Source: Bacillota bacterium
GTDB taxonomy: Bacteria; Bacillota; Clostridia; Christensenellales; CAG-138
Length of the DNA stretch: 5,261 nt
Assembly: GCA_023416895.1 (NCBI GenBank)
Contig: JAEZGQ010000100.1
Span: forward strand, 1 to 5,261
Direction: 5' to 3'
Shown here: one piece after another, positions 1 through 5,124 of the stretch
How positions within the stretch are numbered: the first letter of the stretch is position 1
Layout of the letters: every line of letters starts with the position of its first letter
Made by a program: the position numbers and the translations under genes
Notes under the pieces: generated by a model
What the model was told of the DNA's origin: nothing
What the model saw: the letters and a program-made list of their open reading frames with translations, nothing else
The model's database searches: none

Positions 1-4
1 CCGA

Positions 5-640
5 TCACAAGTTTACCAGGTTTAAAACCTCTGCAAACCGATGTATTCTCATATCCGCCCTATCATATGTGGAAGCATCGCCAATGCCTACACTATAAAA
101 CCCTCCGGCAATGGCCGCATCGATCCCCGCATAAGCATCTTCGACCACGGCGCAATCTGACGGCTTAAGTCTCAGAAACTCTGCGGCTTTCAGAAAAACT
201 TCGGGATCCGGCTTTGATTTTTCGATGTTGTTCCCGTCCGAAACGGCGTCAAAAAAGCCTGTCAGTTTTATCTGCTCCAGGATAAAACCGGCGTTTTTGC
301 TGGAGCTTCCTATGGCAAGTTTTATATGGCGGTTTTTTAGCTCCCGTAAAACCATCTTTACATCGCTGTCAACATCTTCTTCTCTAAGCGTTTGAAGAAG
401 TTTTTTGTAGGCGGCATTTTTCTCGTCGGAAAGAGCCAGTTTCTCCGCATCGGATATGGGTTTTGCGCCTTCTAAAATAATTTCTAAGCTCTCCATTCTG
501 GAGACGCCGCGCAGCCGGTTGTTGATTTCTCTGTTAAATACGACACCTATACGGTCGGCGACCTGCTTCCATGCTTGGTAGTGCATTTCATCGGTGTGTA
601 CGATTACACCGTCAAGATCAAAAATGATCCCTTTGATCAT
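5..640 (-). CDS. pgmB: beta-phosphoglucomutase-like HAD-superfamily enzyme
   Basis: This 211-residue protein is very probably a cytoplasmic beta-phosphoglucomutase, which interconverts beta-glucose-1-phosphate and glucose-6-phosphate. All HAD landmarks are visible. The nucleophile and acid/base pair D8 and D10 lie in FDLDGVIVHTD. The helical cap carries H20 and the GVSR loop with R48, matching the cap Arg of lactococcal beta-PGM. Motif II is GSSSKNA (112-117), motif III is K143 in SKPDPEVF, and the metal-binding acids are E167 and D168 in VVEDAYAGIDAA. The length is normal for the family (about 215-220) and nothing essential is missing. It starts 9 bp after the LacI-type regulator stop, so the two are almost certainly co-transcribed. 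Beta-PGM normally serves inverting GH65-type disaccharide phosphorylases (maltose, trehalose, kojibiose, nigerose); none is visible here. A related sugar-phosphate phosphatase is the main alternative, but the GVSR and HYQAWK cap motifs favour beta-PGM. Confidence 0.87.
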   Translation of the reverse strand: MIKGIIFDLDGVIVHTDEMHYQAWKQVADRIGVVFNREINNRLRGVSRMESLEIILEGAKPISDAEKLALSDEKNAAYKKLLQTLREEDVDSDVKMVLRELKNRHIKLAIGSSSKNAGFILEQIKLTGFFDAVSDGNNIEKSKPDPEVFLKAAEFLRLKPSDCAVVEDAYAGIDAAIAGGFYSVGIGDASTYDRADMRIHRFAEVLNLVNL

Positions 641-645
641 ATGCG

Positions 646-650
646 CTCCT
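646..650 (-). promoter_or_regulatory. Ribosome binding site of the beta-phosphoglucomutase gene, overlapping the regulator stop codon
   Basis: The minus strand reads TGAGGAG-CGCAT-ATG: the TGA stop of the upstream regulator is fused to an AGGAG Shine-Dalgarno sequence, with 5 nt to the start codon. This fixes the start at 640 and suggests translational coupling between the two genes. Confidence 0.75.
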
Positions 651-1660
651 CATATTTTCCTTACGCTTTCACGTTCCACAAGGCGTACGGGTAGGATGAT
701 ATTGCGCTCACGGATGGGTTGGCGCATGAGCTGGGCCATCATCATTTCCGTAGCGATGGTACCCTTCTTCTCCGCATCCTGGTGGATGGTGGTAAGCCTC
801 GGGTGCGTGATCTGGCAAAGGTAATTGTCGTCAAACCCGACGATGGACTTTTCATCGGGCACATACACGCCCTTCTCGCGAAGCCCCGCCATAATTCCGG
901 CCGCCAAAATATCCGCCGAGGCGAAAATGCCGGTGATCTGTTTTTTTTCACTTAAAAGGTAGCCCAGGCGCATACCTTCGTTAATAGAAATTTCCTGCTC
1001 AAACACGAGCTTCGGGTCAAAGGGGACATCAAACTCTTGGAGGGCTTGCTTATACCCCTGCAATCGTTTCTCTACCACACCGTCCTTACGAATAAAGGGG
1101 GAGGTAAACGCGATAACGCGGTGACCGTGTTCCAACAAATACCGGGTAGCAATGTAGCCGCCTTTTTGGTCTTCCAGTCCAACATTGCATACCTCGGGTA
1201 AATCAATATAGCTGTCGATCAGCACATAGGGAATCCCCATGTTGCGAACGCACTCGAAAAATTCATCCTGAAATAAGCCGGTGAATATCATGCCGGCCAA
1301 GCTCCAGTTGTGGCGCAGCGTTTCAAGCTCCCGCGAGTCCTCAACGGAACGCACCATGAGAAAGTAACCCTCTTTGCGCGCGCTGTTTTCTATACTACCC
1401 ATAAAGGTATTATGGAATGGGTCCGCCATAACACCGCCGCTATGCTGCGGCACCAAGTGATTGATGATCCCGATGATGGGCGATTCGTTGTTGGCCAAGG
1501 TACGCGCGGTCATACTGGGAACATAGTGCACGCGATCCATAATGTCTTGGATCTTCGCCACCAGCTCCGGTGAAACCCGGTTTTTCTTATTATGCACGAC
1601 ATTGGAAACCGTGGTGATGCTCACGCCGGCTTCACGGGCAATATCTTTTAGGGTAACCAT
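650..1660 (-). CDS. LacI/GalR-family transcriptional regulator
   Basis: This 336-residue cytoplasmic DNA-binding protein has the full LacI-family layout. The N-terminal helix-turn-helix (3-25) reads TLKDIAREAGVSITTVSNVV. The hinge region YVPSMTARTLA follows at 46-56, with the minor-groove leucine at L55. A periplasmic-binding-protein-like effector domain runs from about 62 to the end, with landmarks IIGIINHLVP, DPFHNTFMGSIE, EDQKGGYIATRYLLEHGH and VGFDDNYLCQITHPRLTTI. The length is typical and the fold looks intact. The ATG at 1660 is preceded by GGGAG at 7 nt spacing. The effector is unknown, but family practice and the adjacent sugar genes suggest a mono- or oligosaccharide. A TTAGCGCTNAA site lies in its own promoter and in both promoters of the neighbouring divergent region, so it probably represses the hydrolase and lipoprotein genes and itself. 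That assignment is inferred from position and operator form. Confidence 0.95.
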   Translation of the reverse strand: MVTLKDIAREAGVSITTVSNVVHNKKNRVSPELVAKIQDIMDRVHYVPSMTARTLANNESPIIGIINHLVPQHSGGVMADPFHNTFMGSIENSARKEGYFLMVRSVEDSRELETLRHNWSLAGMIFTGLFQDEFFECVRNMGIPYVLIDSYIDLPEVCNVGLEDQKGGYIATRYLLEHGHRVIAFTSPFIRKDGVVEKRLQGYKQALQEFDVPFDPKLVFEQEISINEGMRLGYLLSEKKQITGIFASADILAAGIMAGLREKGVYVPDEKSIVGFDDNYLCQITHPRLTTIHQDAEKKGTIATEMMMAQLMRQPIRERNIILPVRLVERESVRKI

Positions 1661-1667
1661 GCGCGTA

Positions 1668-1672
1668 CTCCC
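1668..1672 (-). promoter_or_regulatory. Ribosome binding site of the LacI-family regulator
   Basis: GGGAG on the minus strand lies 7 nt before the ATG at 1660 and supports that start codon. Confidence 0.65.
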
Positions 1673-1708
1673 AATTTAAATTCCTGAGCATTGTTCTTAT
1701 TGTTCCAT

Positions 1709-1737
1709 ATTGTACCACATTCAGCGCTAATTTGCAC
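1709..1737 (-). promoter_or_regulatory. Putative sigma-A promoter of the regulator-pgmB unit
   Basis: A good -10 (TACAAT, 1709-1714, 5 of 6 consensus bases) is preceded at 17 bp by a weak -35 (GTGCAA, 1732-1737, 3 of 6). The predicted start is near 1702, giving a leader of about 40 nt. The poor -35 and an operator-like motif inside the spacer fit a weak, autoregulated promoter. The -10 is fairly clear; the -35 is uncertain. Confidence 0.5.
1720..1730 (-). promoter_or_regulatory. Putative LacI-type operator, site 1 (autoregulatory)
   Basis: The minus strand reads TTAGCGCTGAA, matching TTAGCGCTNAA shared with the two sites in the divergent region. The palindromic core is AGCGCT. It lies between the predicted -35 and -10 of the regulator promoter, where a bound repressor would block RNA polymerase. 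The flanks are less symmetric than at the other two sites, so binding may be weaker. Confidence 0.6.
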
Positions 1738-1752
1738 CACGCCCGAACATCG

Positions 1753-1766
1753 AAACGGCGCCGTTT
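1753..1766. repeat. Perfect 14-bp palindrome upstream of the regulator promoter
   Basis: AAACGGCGCCGTTT is a perfect palindrome with no loop. It lies between the lipoprotein terminator hairpin and the predicted regulator promoter, roughly 50-65 bp upstream of the expected transcription start. With no loop it is a better candidate for a dimer-binding DNA site than for an RNA hairpin. It does not match the TTAGCGCTNAA motif. Function unknown. Confidence 0.5.
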
Positions 1767-1776
1767 TATCAAAGCA

Positions 1777-1799
1777 GGGGCAGATATAACATCTGCCCC
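1777..1799 (-). terminator. Hairpin terminator downstream of the lipoprotein gene
   Basis: A perfect 9-bp GC-rich stem (GGGGCAGAT paired with ATCTGCCCC) encloses a 5-nt loop, 38 bp past the lipoprotein stop codon. On the minus strand it is followed by TGCTTTGATAAAA, so the U-tract is present but broken. It probably ends the lipoprotein transcript before the regulator gene, though some read-through is possible. Confidence 0.7.
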
Positions 1800-1836
1800 C
1801 ACAAGGCGGAGGAAACCGCTAAGTGCTGTTTCGCAA

Positions 1837-3285
1837 TTACTGTAGCGCCGCTACAAAATCCTTGATCGGCAGATCGGCGGGCTTGCCACTTTCCTGCACG
1901 GTGAACCCGGCAACGATGGTGTCGGTGCTGGTCGTGTCGATCGGACCGACAGGCTCGGAGAAATAAAGCTCATCCAGAGAGATGGTGCACTCGGCAAACG
2001 CACGGATGTGCAGCGCGTTGGTCATACCCGGGAAGCCGGACTTCTCAAGGTCGATCACGAGGTTCTGCCATTCCGTAGTGATCACGGGGTGGCTGCCGTC
2101 TTTGAGCACCAAGTCGCTGAAGCGCGCGGCATAGAACTTGGAATCTTCGGGGTGCCAATCCATGAGGAGCTTGTTCTCTTCACCGCCAACTTCACCTTTG
2201 ATACGGATGGTGAGGTACTTGCAGTACTGGATGCCTTCGAGGGACCACATGTCAATGGCTTCGCCCCAGTTGCCCATCCAATCGCCGGCTCTGGTGTAGT
2301 AATCATTTTCGTCAACGAAATCGTCCGTGTTGAACTCTTTGGGCTTGAATTGGATCTGGACGACGCCGTCTTCTGCGCTGGCGCGAAGGTTGGCCCAGTT
2401 GTCCCACCAGAGGCTTGCGCCGTTGGGGGCCGTATCAGGCTTGCTGTTGGGGTCGCGACCATCAAAGCTGTCCCACATGAACTTCACGACCGACTCGGCT
2501 ACGAAATCCTTGATCGGCAGATCGGCGGGCTTGCCGCTTTCCGGCACGGTGAACCCGGCAACGATGGTATCAACGCTGGTAGCATCAATCGGGCCGACAG
2601 GCTCGGAGAAATAAAGCTCATCCAGAGAGATGGTGCACTCGGCAAACGCACGGATGTGCAGCGCGTTGGTCATGCCCGGGAAGCCGGACTTCTCAAGGTC
2701 AATTACGAGATCCTGCCATTCCGTGGTAATCACGGGGTGGCTTCCGTCTTTGAGTACCAAATCGCTGAAGCGCGCGGCATAGAACTTGGCATCTTCAGGG
2801 TGCCAATCCATGATAAGCTTGTTTTGCTCGCCGCCAACTTCGCCTTTGATGCGAATGGTGAGGTACTTGCAGTACTGGATGCCTTCGAGGGACCACATAT
2901 CGATGGCCTCACCCCAGTTGCCCATCCAATCGCCGGCTCTAGAGTAGTAATCATTTTCGTCAACAAAATCGTCGGTATTAAACTCAACGGGTCGGAACTG
3001 GATCTGAACGACACCGTTTTCCGCGCTGGCGCGAAGGTTGGCCCAGTTATCCCACCACATGCTTGCGCCATTGGGAGCCGTTTCCGGCTTGCTGTTCGGG
3101 TCGCGGCCTTCGAAATTGTCCCACAGGAACGTGGCGGGAGCCGCGCTCTCGGCGGGTGCGGGAGTGGCGGGTTCAGCCGTCGGTTCAGCGTTGACGGCGG
3201 GCGGAGTTTGCTGCGTGCTGCAAGCGGCAAACGACAGTGTCAATACGAGCACAAGGACAACCGCGAGGAGCTTTTTGATGTTCAC
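1837..3285 (-). CDS. Secreted lipoprotein with two near-identical tandem Trp-rich, probably carbohydrate-binding domains
   Basis: This 482-residue lipoprotein was not recognised as a named family. It opens with a lipoprotein signal peptide (MNIKK, hydrophobic 6-19, lipobox SFAAC, lipidated C22) and a Pro/Ala/Glu/Ser/Thr-rich tether (23-51). Two tandem copies follow (about 53-263 and 269-479). They have a 216-residue period, no gaps, and about 16 differences in 211 positions by hand count, mostly conservative. Each copy is rich in Trp (WWDNWANL, DWMGNWGEAIDMW, DWHPED) and contains TISLDELYFSEP, a form common on the last strand of galactose-binding-like beta-sandwich modules such as CBM11 or CIA30-type domains. 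A surface role in holding glycan is therefore likely but inferred. No transport-type solute-binding or catalytic motif was seen. The start is GTG at 3285, supported by AAGGGGG 8 nt upstream; the signal peptide begins there. It is transcribed divergently from the hydrolase gene under the same predicted operator motif. Confidence 0.85.
   Translation of the reverse strand: MNIKKLLAVVLVLVLTLSFAACSTQQTPPAVNAEPTAEPATPAPAESAAPATFLWDNFEGRDPNSKPETAPNGASMWWDNWANLRASAENGVVQIQFRPVEFNTDDFVDENDYYSRAGDWMGNWGEAIDMWSLEGIQYCKYLTIRIKGEVGGEQNKLIMDWHPEDAKFYAARFSDLVLKDGSHPVITTEWQDLVIDLEKSGFPGMTNALHIRAFAECTISLDELYFSEPVGPIDATSVDTIVAGFTVPESGKPADLPIKDFVAESVVKFMWDSFDGRDPNSKPDTAPNGASLWWDNWANLRASAEDGVVQIQFKPKEFNTDDFVDENDYYTRAGDWMGNWGEAIDMWSLEGIQYCKYLTIRIKGEVGGEENKLLMDWHPEDSKFYAARFSDLVLKDGSHPVITTEWQNLVIDLEKSGFPGMTNALHIRAFAECTISLDELYFSEPVGPIDTTSTDTIVAGFTVQESGKPADLPIKDFVAALQ
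1849..2484 (-). repeat. Tandem intragenic duplication, copy 2 (C-terminal domain)
   Basis: This stretch is nearly identical in DNA to 2497-3132 at a constant offset of 648 bp (216 codons), with no indels noticed. Long runs match exactly, such as those around 1970-2030 and 2620-2680. It encodes the second lipoprotein domain. Similarity ends near the junctions with the tether and the inter-domain linker. Confidence 0.93.
2497..3132 (-). repeat. Tandem intragenic duplication, copy 1 (N-terminal domain)
   Basis: This is the partner of 1849-2484 and encodes lipoprotein residues of about 53-263. Many of the differences are silent third-position changes or conservative swaps (E/D, R/K, M/L, I/L, S/T). 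That indicates a fairly recent duplication whose copies both stayed under selection, or continuing gene conversion. Confidence 0.93.
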
Positions 3286-3293
3286 CTTGTTTT

Positions 3294-3300
3294 CCCCCTT
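3294..3300 (-). promoter_or_regulatory. Ribosome binding site that decides the GTG start of the lipoprotein
   Basis: AAGGGGG on the minus strand lies 8 nt before GTG at 3285. A nearby ATG just upstream of this site is out of frame and reaches a stop after seven codons, so the GTG is the better start. Confidence 0.7.
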
Positions 3301-3346
3301 ACCATTATTTTGTTTTGTTTTATTTGGACGCTTTTTAAAGATTATT

Positions 3347-3364
3347 AAGTTTAGCGCTTAACTT
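3347..3364. promoter_or_regulatory. Putative LacI-type operator, site 2 (lipoprotein promoter)
   Basis: AAGTTTAGCGCTTAACTT is an 18-bp even palindrome with 8 of 9 paired positions matching and the centre GC|GC, a form typical of LacI-family operators. It begins 7 bp past the -10 of the lipoprotein promoter, so it would cover about +1 to +18. It is the most symmetric of the three sites and probably the strongest. Confidence 0.75.
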
Positions 3365-3371
3365 CACAGTG

Positions 3372-3400
3372 AGTATAACAAAGGCCATGTGTACTGTCAA
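3372..3400 (-). promoter_or_regulatory. Strong sigma-A promoter of the lipoprotein gene
   Basis: The minus strand carries TTGACA (3395-3400, perfect -35), a 17-bp spacer, and TATACT (3372-3377, 5 of 6 at -10). The start is predicted near 3365, giving a leader of about 80 nt. This is the best promoter in the window and implies high expression of the lipoprotein when the operator is free. Confidence 0.85.
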
Positions 3401-3431
3401 GATGTTTTACAAAGAATGCGCAAAACATCTT
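3399..3431. repeat. Perfect 10-bp inverted repeat between the divergent promoters
   Basis: AAGATGTTTT (3399-3408) and AAAACATCTT (3422-3431) are exact inverted copies separated by 13 bp, with centres 23 bp apart, about two helical turns. One arm touches the -35 of the lipoprotein promoter. It resembles a bipartite protein-binding site more than a terminator, since no gene ends here. It is unlike the TTAGCGCTNAA motif, so a second regulator is possible. Confidence 0.55.
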
Positions 3432-3488
3432 TTCGCGATTGCGCTGGTTGTACGGGTTCACGGTCTTTCGCATTTTTGCATTGTCACC

Positions 3489-3517
3489 TTGCATTTCCCC
3501 TGTAAGTATGCTACATT
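3489..3517 (+). promoter_or_regulatory. Putative promoter of the beta-helix hydrolase gene
   Basis: The best spaced pair is TTGCAT (3489-3494, weak -35), 17 bp, and TACATT (3512-3517, 4 of 6 at -10), with a start near 3524. Hexamers are poor, but the downstream operator lies at the same distance as at the divergent strong promoter, which supports the call. TTGTCA at 3481-3486 is an alternative -35 but has no well-spaced good -10. Confidence 0.5.
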
Positions 3518-3522
3518 AATAG

Positions 3523-3540
3523 AAGTTTAGCGCTCAACTC
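3523..3540. promoter_or_regulatory. Putative LacI-type operator, site 3 (hydrolase promoter)
   Basis: AAGTTTAGCGCTCAACTC shares its first 12 bases with site 2 and differs from it at only two of 18 positions. Seven of nine palindromic pairs match. It starts just after the predicted -10 of the hydrolase promoter, the same placement as site 2. The centres of sites 2 and 3 are 176 bp apart, so looping by a tetrameric repressor is conceivable. Confidence 0.72.
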
Positions 3541-3566
3541 ATATCGGCATTTCTTATCGTAAAAAC

Positions 3567-3572
3567 AGGAGG
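3567..3572 (+). promoter_or_regulatory. Ribosome binding site of the beta-helix hydrolase gene
   Basis: A consensus AGGAGG lies 7 nt before the ATG at 3580 and fixes the start. Confidence 0.85.
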
Positions 3573-3579
3573 CACAAGC

Positions 3580-5115
3580 ATGAAAGAAAAAAGAGCCGTT
3601 ACTTTTCCCGTCGTCTGTTTAGGTGCGGCGGCTGCCCTATTTTTGGCGTTTGCCGTTTATATGTTTGTTTCGCCAAACGCACCTCGCCTGACCCCCGCCT
3701 CCTCTTCTGCCGCCTCGGAGTCCGCGAACGAGGGTGCTCAAACCTTACTCACGCTTTATGAAGGCCCCACGACCATGGAAACATCCGCGACCGCATCGAT
3801 TACGGCAAACGGGAACGAACTGTTTGTATATGACGTTATGGTCAACCATGAGCATATTTGGAACGCGAACACGCTCCCTTCCGACACCCCGATGACCTAT
3901 TTTGATTTTGAAGGCGAGGTAAAAATCGACATTCAAATGCCAGGCTTAGGCAAAGACATAGAAAGCGCGACCGTCCTCCCGACGGCGGCAGGGATCGTTC
4001 CCGAAGTCAAGGAGAACCACGTTATCTTCACCATTACAGAGCCGGGTCAATACACCGTTGTGTACAACGGCAGCGTAAACAAGGCCACCCATATCTTCGC
4101 CAACCCCTTGGAGACGGACATTCCCGACAAGGATGATCCCAATGTCATTTACATTGGGCCCGGCGAATGGTCGCTTGACACCCTTGTGCTCAAAAGCGAT
4201 CAAACCTTATATCTATCGGGCGGTGCGGTACTGCATACGGTTGTGATTGCGGACAACGCCGCTAACGTGACGATTCGCGGCCGCGGCATCATAGACGGCT
4301 CGGAATTTGCGGCACATAACCAACCCGGTTCCTATGCCCGCGTGCCCGTTGATATTCGTGGCAGCAAAAACATCACCGCCGAGGGGATCATCCTCGCCAA
4401 TTCAAACTGCTGGAATTTCAATGCATTCTCCTCGGAAAACGTGAACATTTCCAATGTTAAAATCATCTCAGGGCGGCAAAACGGAGACGGGTTCACCTTC
4501 CAGTCCTGCAAAAGCATTACGGTGACAGATTCCTTCGCCCGAACATGGGATGATAGTTTGGTGCTCAAAAACTATTCCGGCTCAACAAGGGACATCACCT
4601 TTGAAAACGTGCAGATTTGGACGGACTTGGCACAGTCCATGGAAATCGGCTATGAAACCAACAAGGGGCTTACCATCAATCCGGAAATCTCCAATGTTTT
4701 ATTTAAGGACATTACCGTACTCTATAACTTCCACAAGCCGGTGATCAGCATTCACAACAGCGACGACGCCTATGTTCACGACATCACTTATCAAAACATC
4801 GTCGTTGAAAATGCGCTCATGCAAGGCGATAACGGCAAAAACAATGAGCTGATCGAAATGAACATGCAAAAATCCGGATGGTCGACCGTCACGGATGAGT
4901 TTGGCCGGATCGAAAACATATTGATCGATGGATTGACCGTTCTAAACACCGTTGACGGAAAAGTGCCTGCGTCCCGCTTCTCCGGCCAAGGCAATGAAAA
5001 TATGATTTCGGGCGTGACCCTACGGAACATTAGCATCTTGGGTGAAAAAATCACCAGTTTGGAAGCCCTCAAGGCCTCCGTAAATGAATTTTGCGCCAAT
5101 ATCATTGTGGAATGA
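3580..5115 (+). CDS. Exported right-handed beta-helix glycoside hydrolase, GH28/GH49-like
   Basis: This 511-residue protein has an N-terminal membrane segment (about 9-30) without a lipobox, then a Ser/Ala/Glu-rich spacer (39-52). It is therefore either secreted or held outside the membrane. A beta-sandwich-like domain (about 60-180) ends in THIFANPLETDIP. The parallel beta-helix follows (about 187-511), opening with VIYIGPGEW, LYLSGGAVL and IRGRGIIDGS. Helix repeats of the N-I-T/N-V-x-I type are regular. The probable catalytic acids are D303 in NGDG and D324/D325 in TWDDSLVLK; the 21/22-residue spacing matches the three Asp of GH28 polygalacturonases. The GH28 GHG histidine is replaced (AQS near 351-353) and no RIK motif is seen, so galacturonan is an unlikely substrate. 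The sandwich-plus-helix layout recalls GH49 dextranase/isopullulanase. The exact family and substrate are unresolved. It is predicted to be controlled by operator site 3 and to share a transcript with the next gene. Confidence 0.82.
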   Translation: MKEKRAVTFPVVCLGAAAALFLAFAVYMFVSPNAPRLTPASSSAASESANEGAQTLLTLYEGPTTMETSATASITANGNELFVYDVMVNHEHIWNANTLPSDTPMTYFDFEGEVKIDIQMPGLGKDIESATVLPTAAGIVPEVKENHVIFTITEPGQYTVVYNGSVNKATHIFANPLETDIPDKDDPNVIYIGPGEWSLDTLVLKSDQTLYLSGGAVLHTVVIADNAANVTIRGRGIIDGSEFAAHNQPGSYARVPVDIRGSKNITAEGIILANSNCWNFNAFSSENVNISNVKIISGRQNGDGFTFQSCKSITVTDSFARTWDDSLVLKNYSGSTRDITFENVQIWTDLAQSMEIGYETNKGLTINPEISNVLFKDITVLYNFHKPVISIHNSDDAYVHDITYQNIVVENALMQGDNGKNNELIEMNMQKSGWSTVTDEFGRIENILIDGLTVLNTVDGKVPASRFSGQGNENMISGVTLRNISILGEKITSLEALKASVNEFCANIIVE

Positions 5116-5120
5116 GGAGG
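5115..5120 (+). promoter_or_regulatory. Ribosome binding site of the downstream exported protein, overlapping the hydrolase stop
   Basis: TGAGGAGG combines the hydrolase stop codon with an AGGAGG sequence, 4 nt before the ATG at 5125. The short distance points to one transcript and coupled translation. Confidence 0.75.
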
Positions 5121-5124
5121 GCTT

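Noticed and set aside
1806..1819. Small hairpin GCGG-N6-CCGC just after the lipoprotein stop
   Set aside because: A 4-bp stem is too weak to be called a separate terminator; the 9-bp stem at 1777-1799 explains termination better.
1837..3285. Calling the lipoprotein an ABC-transporter sugar-binding protein
   Set aside because: Two near-identical domains of about 210 residues do not match the two-lobed solute-binding fold, and no permease genes are adjacent.
2008..3348. A 446-codon open frame on the plus strand opposite the lipoprotein gene
   Set aside because: It mirrors the lipoprotein reading frame through a duplicated region of biased codon use, so its repetition copies the duplication. 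Its translation shows no coherent signal peptide or family motif, it lacks a good RBS, and it runs through the lipoprotein promoter-proximal region. The minus-strand frame has a lipobox, RBS and strong promoter.
3347..3364. Reading the GCGC palindromes as CcpA catabolite-responsive elements
   Set aside because: They share the central CG with cre sites but deviate at several conserved outer positions (no TG at the left end, no CA at the right). The three copies track with a local LacI-family gene. CcpA cross-binding cannot be excluded.
3476..3495. Short direct repeat TTGCATT (3476-3482 and 3489-3495)
   Set aside because: Only 7 bp and AT-rich, and one copy overlaps the proposed -35. Too short to distinguish from chance.
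3580..5115. Calling the beta-helix protein a polygalacturonase
   Set aside because: The three Asp fit, but the GH28 GHG histidine and RIK substrate-binding residues are not found, and the beta-PGM neighbour does not suggest uronate metabolism.
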